Below are positions 6,849 to 13,236 of a stretch of 21,799 nucleotides of DNA, in pieces (within the stretch, counting starts at the first letter, position 1; every line of letters starts with the position of its first letter). The stretch is taken from positions 1 through 21,799 of the forward strand of contig NZ_JXTE01000101.1 of NCBI RefSeq assembly GCF_000972385.1, in the 5' to 3' direction. Both the position numbers and the translations under genes were made by a program. A model generated the notes under the pieces. That model was not told the DNA's origin, ran no database searches, and saw only the letters and a program-made list of their open reading frames with translations. This DNA comes from Streptomyces sp. WM6386 (GTDB lineage: Bacteria; Actinomycetota; Actinomycetes; Streptomycetales; Streptomycetaceae).

Positions 6849-7292
6849 ATGTCCGACGTTCCCACCCTCCCCGTCACCTTCCGGCCGGGCCGCACCAGGG
6901 CCGTCCTGCTCACCGCCGCCGTCGCGCTCTTCGTGGTCATCACGGCGATCGCGCTGCTGCTGGAGAAGCTCGGCCCGGGCGAGCGCCTGAGCTTCATCTT
7001 CACCGCGGCGCTCCTGGCCGGTGTGCTGGCCCTGCTCGCCCGAGTGAAGGTGGTCGCCGACGAGTCCGGCGTCACCGTCGTGAACATCGCCGGCAAGCGG
7101 CATCTCGACTGGGCCGAGATCGTCCAGGTCAATCTCCGGCCGGGCGACCCCTGGGTCTTCCTCAACCTCACGGACGGCACCAGCCTGCCCGCGCTTGGCA
7201 TCCAGCCCGGTATCGCCAAGCAGCAGGCCATCGCCGACGCCCGCGCACTGCGGTCGCTCGTCGAGTCCCGCGGGCCGGGGGATCTGCCGTAG
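6849..7292 (+). CDS. PH-domain membrane protein
   Basis: A 147-residue protein with two hydrophobic helices at about residues 18-38 and 47-64, followed by a soluble domain starting KVVADESGVTVVNIAGKRHLDWAEI. This layout is that of the bacterial PH-domain (PH_6, CFP-6-like) proteins of actinobacteria, in which a two-helix anchor carries a beta-rich PH fold in the cytoplasm. No catalytic residues are visible and the function is unknown. The ATG lies 14 bases after the hisG stop, with GAGGGG over that stop, so it is probably cotranscribed with hisG. A strong hairpin follows the gene. Confidence 0.85.
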   Translation: MSDVPTLPVTFRPGRTRAVLLTAAVALFVVITAIALLLEKLGPGERLSFIFTAALLAGVLALLARVKVVADESGVTVVNIAGKRHLDWAEIVQVNLRPGDPWVFLNLTDGTSLPALGIQPGIAKQQAIADARALRSLVESRGPGDLP

Positions 7293-7317
7293 AGGGCCAT
7301 GTCTTGATTAATCTGTT

Positions 7318-7346
7318 GGCGGAGGCGTTTTCCCGGCGCCTCCGCC
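7318..7346. terminator. Hairpin terminator after the PH-domain gene
   Basis: GGCGGAGGCG (7318-7327) and CGCCTCCGCC (7337-7346) form a perfect 10-bp stem with a 9-nt loop, 25 bases after the stop codon. It lies at the end of the rib-his-PH run of genes. There is no T-tract. Confidence 0.7.
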
Positions 7347-7433
7347 GCTGATGTTCCCCCCGGTCTTCAGAGGCCCACTGCTATCCGAGGAGTGATTCCC
7401 TCCAGCGATGGACGGATCGTCCTGTAGTACCTG

Positions 7434-7464
7434 CGCCGCCCCCTCCCGGCATACCGAGGCGGCG
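7434..7464 (+). promoter_or_regulatory. Hairpin hiding the ribosome binding site of the CBS gene pair
   Basis: CGCCGCC (7434-7440) pairs perfectly with GGCGGCG (7458-7464), which contains most of the Shine-Dalgarno stretch GAGGCGG just before the ATG at 7467. The gene has a leader of up to 120 bases after the preceding terminator. The pairing is seen; regulation is inferred. I could not match the leader to the M-box or another known riboswitch class. Confidence 0.4.
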
Positions 7465-7466
7465 GC

Positions 7467-8795
7467 ATGACCATCCCCCTGCTGCTCCTGGCAGCTGCCT
7501 TCCTGCTGATTCTCGCCAACGGCTTCTTCGTGGCCGCCGAGTTCGGCCTCGTGACGGTCGAGCGACCGGACGCCGAGAAGGCCGCAGCCGAGGGCGACAA
7601 GCGAGCCCGCACGGTCGTCGAGTCGCTCAAGGAGCTCTCCTTCCAGCTCTCCGGCACCCAGCTCGGCATCACCATCACCTCCCTCGTCGTCGGCATGCTC
7701 GCCGAACCGGCGCTCGCGGAGCTGCTGCACGGACCGTTCACCGCGATCGGTGTCCCCGAGGGGGCCGCCTCCGGTGTCACCGTGGTCGTCGGCATGCTGC
7801 TGGCCTCCGCCGTGCAGATGGTGATCGGCGAACTCGTGCCCAAGAACTGGGCGGTGTCCAAGCCGCTCCAGGTCGCGCGCTTCGTCGCCGGCCCGCAGCA
7901 CGCCTTCGCCCGGCTGTTCCGCCCGGTCATCGCCGCGCTGAACGCCGTCGCCAACCGTCTCGTCCGCGCCATGGGTGTCGAGCCCACCGCGGAGCTGGCC
8001 TCCGCCCGCACCCCCGGCGAGCTGGTCTCCCTGGCCCGGCACTCGGCGCGGGCCGGCGCCCTGGAACAGGACACGGCCGACCTCTTCGTACGGACCCTGT
8101 CGCTGGCCGAGCTGACCGCGCAGCACGTCATGACCCCGCGCGTGAAGGTCAGTTCTCTCCAGGCGTCCGCGACCGCCGAGGACGTGGTCAACCTGACCCG
8201 CGCCACCGGCCTGTCCCGCTTCCCCGTCTACCGCGAGAAGATCGACGAGATCGTCGGCATGGTCCACCTCAAGGACGCGCTGGCCGTCCCGACCCACGAC
8301 CGGCTGCGCACCCCGGTCGCCAGGATCGCCCGCCCGGCCCTGCTGGTGCCGGAGACCCTCCCGGTCCAGCCGCTGCTGGCCCGGCTGCGCAGCGAGCAGC
8401 CCATCGCCGTCGTCGTCGACGAGTACGGCGGCACGGCCGGTGTGGTCACCCTGGAGGACATCGTCGAGGAGATCGTCGGCGAGGTCCGCGACGAGCACGA
8501 CGGTCTGGACGTCCCCGAACTCGCCGCCGCCCCGTCCGAGGACGGCAAGCCCACCTGGGACGCCGACGGCAGCTGCCGTGTCGACATCCTCCAGCGCATA
8601 GGCCTCGACGTGCCCGAGGGACCGTACGAGACGGTCGCCGGGCTCGTCGCCGACCTGCTCGGCCGCATCCCGGCCGTGGGCGACCGGGCCGAACTTCCCG
8701 GCTGGCGGCTCTCGGTACGCCAGGTCGGGCACTACCGCGCCGAGCGCGTACGACTGGTCAGAACGGCCCCCGCGGTTGTGGAGGCCGCCCGATGA
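7467..8795 (+). CDS. CNNM/CBS-domain membrane protein with CorC_HlyC domain
   Basis: A 442-residue protein of the hemolysin-C/CorC/CNNM family, linked to magnesium or cobalt movement across the membrane. Residues 1-190 form the DUF21/CNNM membrane domain, with LILANGFFVAAEFGLVTVER at the start, GTQLGITITSL and IGELVPKNWA near 119-128. Residues about 213-335 form a CBS pair (HVMTPRVKV, then VVVDEYGGTAGVVTLEDIVEEIVGE), which often binds adenine nucleotides. Residues about 350-430 form the CorC_HlyC domain. The length and domain order are complete. The ATG at 7467 follows GAGGCGG. It overlaps the next gene by 4 bases (ATGA). The transported ion is inferred from the family only. Confidence 0.93.
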   Translation: MTIPLLLLAAAFLLILANGFFVAAEFGLVTVERPDAEKAAAEGDKRARTVVESLKELSFQLSGTQLGITITSLVVGMLAEPALAELLHGPFTAIGVPEGAASGVTVVVGMLLASAVQMVIGELVPKNWAVSKPLQVARFVAGPQHAFARLFRPVIAALNAVANRLVRAMGVEPTAELASARTPGELVSLARHSARAGALEQDTADLFVRTLSLAELTAQHVMTPRVKVSSLQASATAEDVVNLTRATGLSRFPVYREKIDEIVGMVHLKDALAVPTHDRLRTPVARIARPALLVPETLPVQPLLARLRSEQPIAVVVDEYGGTAGVVTLEDIVEEIVGEVRDEHDGLDVPELAAAPSEDGKPTWDADGSCRVDILQRIGLDVPEGPYETVAGLVADLLGRIPAVGDRAELPGWRLSVRQVGHYRAERVRLVRTAPAVVEAAR

Positions 8796-9862
8796 GTGTG
8801 CTCCAACTCCTGTTTGCCGCGCTGCTCGTGCTCGCCAACGGCTTCTTCGTCGGCGCCGAGTTCGCCCTCGTGTCCGTCCGGCGCAGCCAGATCGAGCCGC
8901 TCGGCACGGCCCGGTCCCGTCAGGTGCTGTACGGCCTGGAGCGGCTGCCGCAGATGATGGCCGCGGCCCAGTTCGGCATCACCATCTGCTCGTTGACGCT
9001 GGGCGCGGTCGCCGAGCCGACCGTCGCCAAGTTGCTGGAGCCGGTCTTCGAGTGGATCCACATGCCGCACGGCATGATCCACCCGCTCGGCTATGTCATC
9101 GCCCTGGCCGCGGTGGTCTTCTTCCACCTCGTCATCGGCGAGATGGTCCCGAAGAACCTGGCGATGGCCGCCCCGGAGAAGGCCGCCCTGTGGCTGAGCC
9201 CGGGCCTGGTCGTCTTCGCCCGCTTCTGCAAGCCGATCACCATCGCCCTCGGCGCCTGCGCCCAGGGCATCCTGCGCCTCTTCCGCGTCGAGCCCAAGGA
9301 CGAGGTCGAGGCGGTGTTCACCAGCGAGCAGCTCAACCGGCTCGTGGAGGACGCCGGCCAGGCGGGCCTCCTGGACCCCGAGGAGCAGGAACGCCTGGAG
9401 GACGCCCTGGAACTGGGCTCCCGCCCGGTCACGGACGTCCTGCTGAAGCGCGAGTCACTGGTGACGGTGGGGCCCTCGGTCACACCCGGCCAGGTCGTGG
9501 AGCTCACGGCCCGCACCGGCTACTCCCGCTTCCCGGTCGTGGCCGACAACGGCGCCTTCATGGGCTACCTGCACGTCAAGGACGTACTGGACCTGGAGGA
9601 ATCGGAGCGGGCGGTACCCCAGCAGCTCTGGCGCCCGATGACGACCCTGCGATCCGAGCTCCCCCTGGACGACGCCCTGACGGTCATGCGCCGAGCGGCG
9701 ACCCACCTCGCCCAGGTGACGGACGCGTCGGGCAAGGTCCTGGGCCTGGCGGCGCTGGAGGACGTACTGGAACTGCTGGTGGGCGAGGTGACGGACCCAG
9801 CACACCGGGAGACGCCACCCCAGCCGAGAATGGCGGAGCCGAAGGAAACGGTAGCGAGCTGA
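8792..9862 (+). CDS. CNNM/CBS-domain membrane protein lacking the CorC_HlyC domain
   Basis: A 356-residue paralogue of the preceding gene. The CNNM membrane domain covers about 1-185 with LVLANGFFVGAEFALVSVRR, AAQFGITICSLTLG and IGEMVPKNLAMAAPEKAA. The CBS pair covers about 210-335. The protein ends soon after ALEDVLELLVGEVTDP, so the C-terminal CorC_HlyC domain of the first protein is absent. The 4-base overlap suggests that the two are made together and possibly form a hetero-oligomer, in which only one partner carries the extra domain. The end of the gene looks intact and not truncated by mutation. Confidence 0.92.
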   Translation: MSVLQLLFAALLVLANGFFVGAEFALVSVRRSQIEPLGTARSRQVLYGLERLPQMMAAAQFGITICSLTLGAVAEPTVAKLLEPVFEWIHMPHGMIHPLGYVIALAAVVFFHLVIGEMVPKNLAMAAPEKAALWLSPGLVVFARFCKPITIALGACAQGILRLFRVEPKDEVEAVFTSEQLNRLVEDAGQAGLLDPEEQERLEDALELGSRPVTDVLLKRESLVTVGPSVTPGQVVELTARTGYSRFPVVADNGAFMGYLHVKDVLDLEESERAVPQQLWRPMTTLRSELPLDDALTVMRRAATHLAQVTDASGKVLGLAALEDVLELLVGEVTDPAHRETPPQPRMAEPKETVAS

Positions 9863-9873
9863 TGCAGGTTGCA

Positions 9874-9918
9874 CCCCGCGCCCCGAAGGGGCGCGGGGAA
9901 CTGCGCGAGCAACCACGA
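9874..9918 (+). repeat. Dispersed Streptomyces hairpin repeat, copy 1
   Basis: CCCCGCGCCCC, loop GAA, GGGGCGCGGGG (9874-9898) is a perfect 11-bp stem, followed by AACTGCGCGAGCAACCACGA. The same unit recurs in reverse orientation at 12991-13034. From memory this is a common intergenic element in Streptomyces genomes. It lies between the convergent CBS and AAA genes and can also serve as a terminator for both. Confidence 0.8.
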
Positions 9919-9969
9919 ACTCCTCGTACCCGCCGATGAACCAGTAGCTCCCGAGCGCGTAGGCACGGC

Positions 9970-11835
9970 TCACATCGTCGACGGATCCTGCGGCCCCCGC
10001 CCCGACAACACTTCCCCGTACGCCTGCATAAGATCCGGCAGCCGCAACGTCGACAAGTCGTCCCGTGTCAACGTCCCCGGATACGTCGACAACCGCAGAT
10101 CCCGATACGCGCAGCTCTTCTCGTACAGCGTCCGCAGGAACCGCCCGTTCCCCAGCTCGTCGATCCACCCCTGGTCCACCACGTGACCGGCGATCGACCG
10201 CAGCTCGTCGAGGGCCTCCTCGTCCCACACGTCACCGTTCTCATGGGCCAACACCTCGCCGATGGAGGTGAGTTCGAGGGGGCGGTACGAGGGGAAGTCC
10301 ACCCGGGTCGTGAAGCGCGACGACAGTCCGGGGTTGGCGGCCAGCAGCCGGTCCATGCCCTCGGGATAGCCGGCGAGGATCACCACGAGGTGGTCCCGGT
10401 TGTCCTCCGCCCGCTTCAGGAGCACCTGGAGCGCCTCGTCGCCGTACGCATCGCCCTTGCCGTAACCGGAGTTGGAGAGCGAGTACGCCTCGTCCACGAA
10501 GAGCACCCCGCCGATCGCGGAGTCGATGAGCTCGTTGGCCTTCACGGCGGTCTGCCCGAGGTACTCGCCGACGAGATCGGCGCGCTGGGCCTCCACGAGG
10601 TGGTCGCCGCCGAGCAGCCCGAGGGCGTAGAAGACGCGGCCCAGGATGCGGGCCACCGTGGTCTTGCCGGTGCCGGAGGGGCCGGAGAAGACGAAGTGCC
10701 GCTTGGGCGGCTGGACCGGCAGGCCCTGCCCGGCGCGCAGCCGTGCCATGTTGAGCTGGGCCGACAGTGCCTTGACCTGGCGCTTCACGGGCTCCAGGCC
10801 CACCATGCGCTCAAGTTCGCTGAGCGCTTCCTCCAGTAAGACGGGGTCGGTGGGGCCGGCGGGCAGCGACTGCGTCGGGACGATCTTCTCGCGCACCGAA
10901 GGGTCGGACACCGAGGGCAGCGGGCCGACGGGTGGCACGTCGGGGTCGGAGAACTTGAGGTCGCGGCCGTCGGTACCGCCGAAGAGCGGGTCGAAGCCGT
11001 CCGGTCCCTCCAGGACGTCCTGGGCGCCGGAGAGCGCGATCGAGGCGAGGTCCGCCGCGGCGTCGTCGTAGCCGTCGCCCTCGGCGATCGCGGCGAGCCG
11101 GGCCGAGGTGTCCATGAACGCCGGGTCGACGCGGTGCACGGCACGGTAGAGGGGGAGGGCGGCGGCGGAGCGGCCGGTGCCCTCGTGCGCGCGGGCGAGC
11201 CAGTAGCGCAGCTCCTTGCGCTGGGGCTGTTCGCTGCGACAGCGCATCAGGGCCGCCGAGAGAAGCGGCTCGGCCTGTCCGTACATCTCCAGGCGCACCC
11301 GGGCCATGCCGCCGAACAGACCCGCCTCGATGCCCAGCAGGGAATCGTCGATCAGCGGGTCGGTGTGCCGCACGAGCTGGTCCCAGTCCTTGACCAGATA
11401 GGAGCGACAGGCGTGCAGGAAGCGCACCTGGGCGTCGGTGTCCACGGGCGGCAGGCTCGCGAGGGCCCGGTCCAGCTCCGGGACATGGCGTCCGTCCAGC
11501 CAGTGCGAGGCGTGCGCGAGCAGCAGGTCGCGCGGGCTCTCCAGCACGGGCTGCACCCACCAGCCCAGCCAGTACCAGGAGTTGAGGGTGCGACGGTGCC
11601 GGGCCCGCTGCTCCCCGAAGCGCTCCCGGTGCCGGAACATCCGCAGCAACGCGGTCGTCGTGTCGACGCGCAACGCGTGCAGCCCGAGCCAGCCGTCGGC
11701 CATCCCCGGGTCCATCCGCACCGCGGCGCGGAACTCCTCCTCCGCCTGCGGATAGGCGCCCATCGTGTAGGCATCCACACCTCGCAGCCAGGCGAGGTCG
11801 GCCGGGGCCTGCGGGCCCTGCGTGCCGAAGTCCAT
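9970..11835 (-). CDS. EccA-like / CbxX-type AAA ATPase with N-terminal TPR-like domain
   Basis: A 621-residue cytoplasmic ATPase. Residues 1 to about 270 are helical repeats of TPR type (for example YPQAEEEFRAAVRMDPG near 28-44 and ALPLYRAVHRVDP near 226-238). After a proline-rich linker comes an AAA domain of the CbxX/CfqX/SpoVK group: Walker A GPSGTGKT (385-392), Walker B GVLFVDEA (443-450) and arginine finger SRF (506-508). This layout and length match EccA, the cytosolic ATPase of type VII (ESX) secretion systems, but no EsxA, EccB, EccC or EccD gene is present here. The ATG at 11835 has GGGGG 5 bases upstream; the open frame runs further to 12048 without coding character. The partner complex is unknown. 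Confidence 0.9.
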   Translation of the reverse strand: MDFGTQGPQAPADLAWLRGVDAYTMGAYPQAEEEFRAAVRMDPGMADGWLGLHALRVDTTTALLRMFRHRERFGEQRARHRRTLNSWYWLGWWVQPVLESPRDLLLAHASHWLDGRHVPELDRALASLPPVDTDAQVRFLHACRSYLVKDWDQLVRHTDPLIDDSLLGIEAGLFGGMARVRLEMYGQAEPLLSAALMRCRSEQPQRKELRYWLARAHEGTGRSAAALPLYRAVHRVDPAFMDTSARLAAIAEGDGYDDAAADLASIALSGAQDVLEGPDGFDPLFGGTDGRDLKFSDPDVPPVGPLPSVSDPSVREKIVPTQSLPAGPTDPVLLEEALSELERMVGLEPVKRQVKALSAQLNMARLRAGQGLPVQPPKRHFVFSGPSGTGKTTVARILGRVFYALGLLGGDHLVEAQRADLVGEYLGQTAVKANELIDSAIGGVLFVDEAYSLSNSGYGKGDAYGDEALQVLLKRAEDNRDHLVVILAGYPEGMDRLLAANPGLSSRFTTRVDFPSYRPLELTSIGEVLAHENGDVWDEEALDELRSIAGHVVDQGWIDELGNGRFLRTLYEKSCAYRDLRLSTYPGTLTRDDLSTLRLPDLMQAYGEVLSGRGPQDPSTM

Positions 11836-11972
11836 CACGTCCCCCACAAACCGTGCCCCCGTTGGTTGGTCACCGGGCCGTCGCCCGCCGACCGCCTTGA
11901 TCGAACCGCCTTGCTGCGGACCGGAGTTGCAACGGTGCGCAGAGCTGCCCGTCCGTAGGTCGCACCGAGGGC

Positions 11973-12001
11973 ATCGTACCTGCGGGGGTGCGGCCGTCGA
12001 A
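11973..12001 (-). promoter_or_regulatory. Candidate promoter of the AAA ATPase gene
   Basis: On the minus strand TTCGAC (12001-11996), 17 bases, TACGAT (11978-11973) fits a principal-sigma-factor promoter well in the -10 and moderately in the -35. The resulting leader would be about 130 bases. Confidence 0.4.
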
Positions 12002-12115
12002 GGGTGCCGCACAGGCCGTTTGGCGAGGTGGGAGCAGACGGGGCGCACACGGGACGGTGACCGAGGGTGAGCGAATCACGGCTCGTAGCGCCCGGAAAAG
12101 GGGCTGAGGGCAGAA

Positions 12116-12153
12116 CGAAGCCCCCGATCACGGGGGAACAACCGGGGGCTTCG
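12116..12153. terminator. Strong G/C hairpin downstream of the kinase gene
   Basis: CGAAGCCCCCG (12116-12126) and CGGGGGCTTCG (12143-12153) form a perfect 11-bp stem. A second CGGGGG at 12131-12136 can pair with the same CCCCCG (12121-12126), so two folds compete. It lies 115 bases beyond the kinase stop, rather far for a simple terminator, and could instead end or form part of a small RNA. No known ncRNA family is recognised. Confidence 0.5.
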
Positions 12154-12267
12154 CGTCTGAGGGCGGCTGCGAAAGGCCGCACATTCAGAACGTAAGTCCT
12201 GTACGGCCCCCCGGTCAAGCCGAGTTGAGGCACTCCGGGAAGTTCGGAAGCAAGGGTCTTCACAAGT

Positions 12268-12888
12268 TCAGCACACAGCGGATGGTCCGTCACCCAGAGT
12301 GATTTTGTGGTCCGGTCCAACCGTCCCAGCAGGCCCCGGGAGTACCTCGTACCCCTTCTGTCCCTGCCGAACCAGAAGATCGGCGTACGGGCGCGAGGGG
12401 TCCCCGGCGAAGTGTTCGGCCTCGGCGCGGACCCACCCGGCCCAGAACTCCCGCTGTTCTTCCCCGTCCCGTGACCGGCCACGCGTCCAGGACTCCTCGC
12501 GGGACAACTCCATCCACAGCAGCCGCGCCAGGTGCGGACGCAGTGCGCGGCGCCCCGCGCCGACGCCCTCGACGAGGACCACTGGTGCCGGCGGGAGGGC
12601 GCGGGGCGGGCCGAAGAGGCGGGTGTGCCAGTCGTAGGGGGCGTAATGCGCCGTCTCGCCGTGGCTGAGCGGCTCGATCGCCTGGGCCAGCAGTCGGTCG
12701 GTCCAGCCGAACAGCTCGTCGTGGCTCGCGATGTCGTCGAGGTGCAGCATCGGCGCGTCACCCAGCGCGGCGGCCAACCGTCCGGCGAACGTGGACTTTC
12801 CGGAGCCGGCGTGACCGTCGACGGCGATCAGGCGGACCGGGCCGCAGGACGGCGGGAGGTCCCGGAGATGGTCGGCGAGGGCGCGCAT
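12268..12888 (-). CDS. Uridine-kinase-like P-loop NTPase
   Basis: A 206-residue cytoplasmic P-loop protein with IAVDGHAGSGKSTFAGRLAAAL near residues 22-41 (Walker A GHAGSGKS). HLDDIASHDELFGW (about 49-62) resembles the conserved aspartate segment after the P-loop of nucleoside kinases. VVLVEGVGAG near 104-113 corresponds to the core strand ending in E-G in uridine kinases. The substrate could be a nucleoside or another small alcohol; the sequence does not tell. The ATG at 12888 has only a weak ribosome binding site. It is preferred because the P-loop comes at the normal distance from it. Confidence 0.82.
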   Translation of the reverse strand: MRALADHLRDLPPSCGPVRLIAVDGHAGSGKSTFAGRLAAALGDAPMLHLDDIASHDELFGWTDRLLAQAIEPLSHGETAHYAPYDWHTRLFGPPRALPPAPVVLVEGVGAGRRALRPHLARLLWMELSREESWTRGRSRDGEEQREFWAGWVRAEAEHFAGDPSRPYADLLVRQGQKGYEVLPGPAGTVGPDHKITLGDGPSAVC

Positions 12889-12990
12889 GGCCGATTTCTG
12901 GAGCTTTCACGAGTCCGACAGGGAGCGGTCAGCACTCTAAGCGCTCCGCTGGAAGTGCGGTGGACGGGTTGTTGTTCGTCCGCGGCGCCG

Positions 12991-13034
12991 TCGTGGCTGG
13001 TCGCGCGGTTCCCCGCGCCCCTTCGGGGCGCTGC
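12991..13034 (-). repeat. Dispersed Streptomyces hairpin repeat, copy 2 (reverse orientation)
   Basis: TCGTGGCTGGTCGCGCGGTT followed by CCCCGCGCCCC, loop TTC and GGGGCGC matches the reverse complement of copy 1 (9874-9918), with a few changes in the tail and an incomplete last stem arm. The two copies flank the AAA and kinase genes as inverted repeats about 3 kb apart. Confidence 0.75.
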
Positions 13035-13102
13035 CGAACCGCAGTGGACTTCACCCGGCCCGCTTGGCGGCGGTGCGGGCGTACGCCGTCGCAGGTCATG
13101 TC

Positions 13103-13118
13103 AGTGGTCCAGTCCCAT
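13103..13118 (+). promoter_or_regulatory. Weak DasR-like box upstream of the C39 peptidase gene
   Basis: AGTGGTCCAGTCCCAT matches the DasR consensus ACTGGTCTAGACCACT at about 12 of 16 positions, counting G as allowed at position 2. CATATT (13116-13121) could be a -10 with the box in its spacer, but the -35 is poor and the start codon lies about 115 bases further. Chance is possible. Confidence 0.25.
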
Positions 13119-13236
13119 ATTCGTGGGCGTGGCATGGCCCGAAGTGCTGGCAGGACCGTGCGGCTTTGGCCATAGTTGGCGCACAACCGTGCAGTGGACC
13201 TGCCCAGACTCGGACAACTTGGGGGTCATTCCGCCC

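Larger units (their letters stand above)
11836..12267. other. Non-coding gap between AAA and kinase genes
   Basis: These 432 bases hold a candidate promoter for the AAA gene, a strong G/C hairpin at 12116-12153, and about 110 bases after the kinase stop in which I see nothing definite. Frames that are open here on either strand lack ribosome binding sites and family resemblance. I see no tRNA. Confidence 0.6.
12889..13236. other. Non-coding gap before the C39 peptidase gene
   Basis: This divergent gap of 348 bases holds the second copy of the hairpin repeat (12991-13034) and a DasR-like box (13103-13118). The first 100 bases must contain the kinase promoter, which I cannot place. The frame of the peptidase gene stays open through the whole gap, but the predicted residues there do not look like protein, and the Tat signal peptide begins at 13237. 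Confidence 0.6.

Noticed and set aside
9455..10228. Minus-strand frame of 257 residues, including a protein-like stretch before the AAA gene stop
   Set aside because: It runs antisense through the second CBS gene and through the hairpin repeat, and has no start signal.
11836..12048. 71-residue N-terminal extension of the AAA protein
   Set aside because: There is no ribosome binding site or conserved segment, and the part is arginine/proline-rich like non-coding GC DNA. The ATG at 11835 has its own ribosome binding site.
12116..12153. 6C RNA or tRNA
   Set aside because: There are runs of five C but not the two C6-loop hairpins of 6C RNA, and no tRNA arms or T-loop could be found.
9874..13034. 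Composite transposon or CRISPR array
   Set aside because: Only two copies of a short hairpin unit are present, with no transposase, no regular spacing and no cas genes.
12532..13236. 235-residue N-terminal extension of the C39 peptidase
   Set aside because: It runs antisense through the kinase gene and the repeat; the Tat signal peptide marks the true start at 13237.
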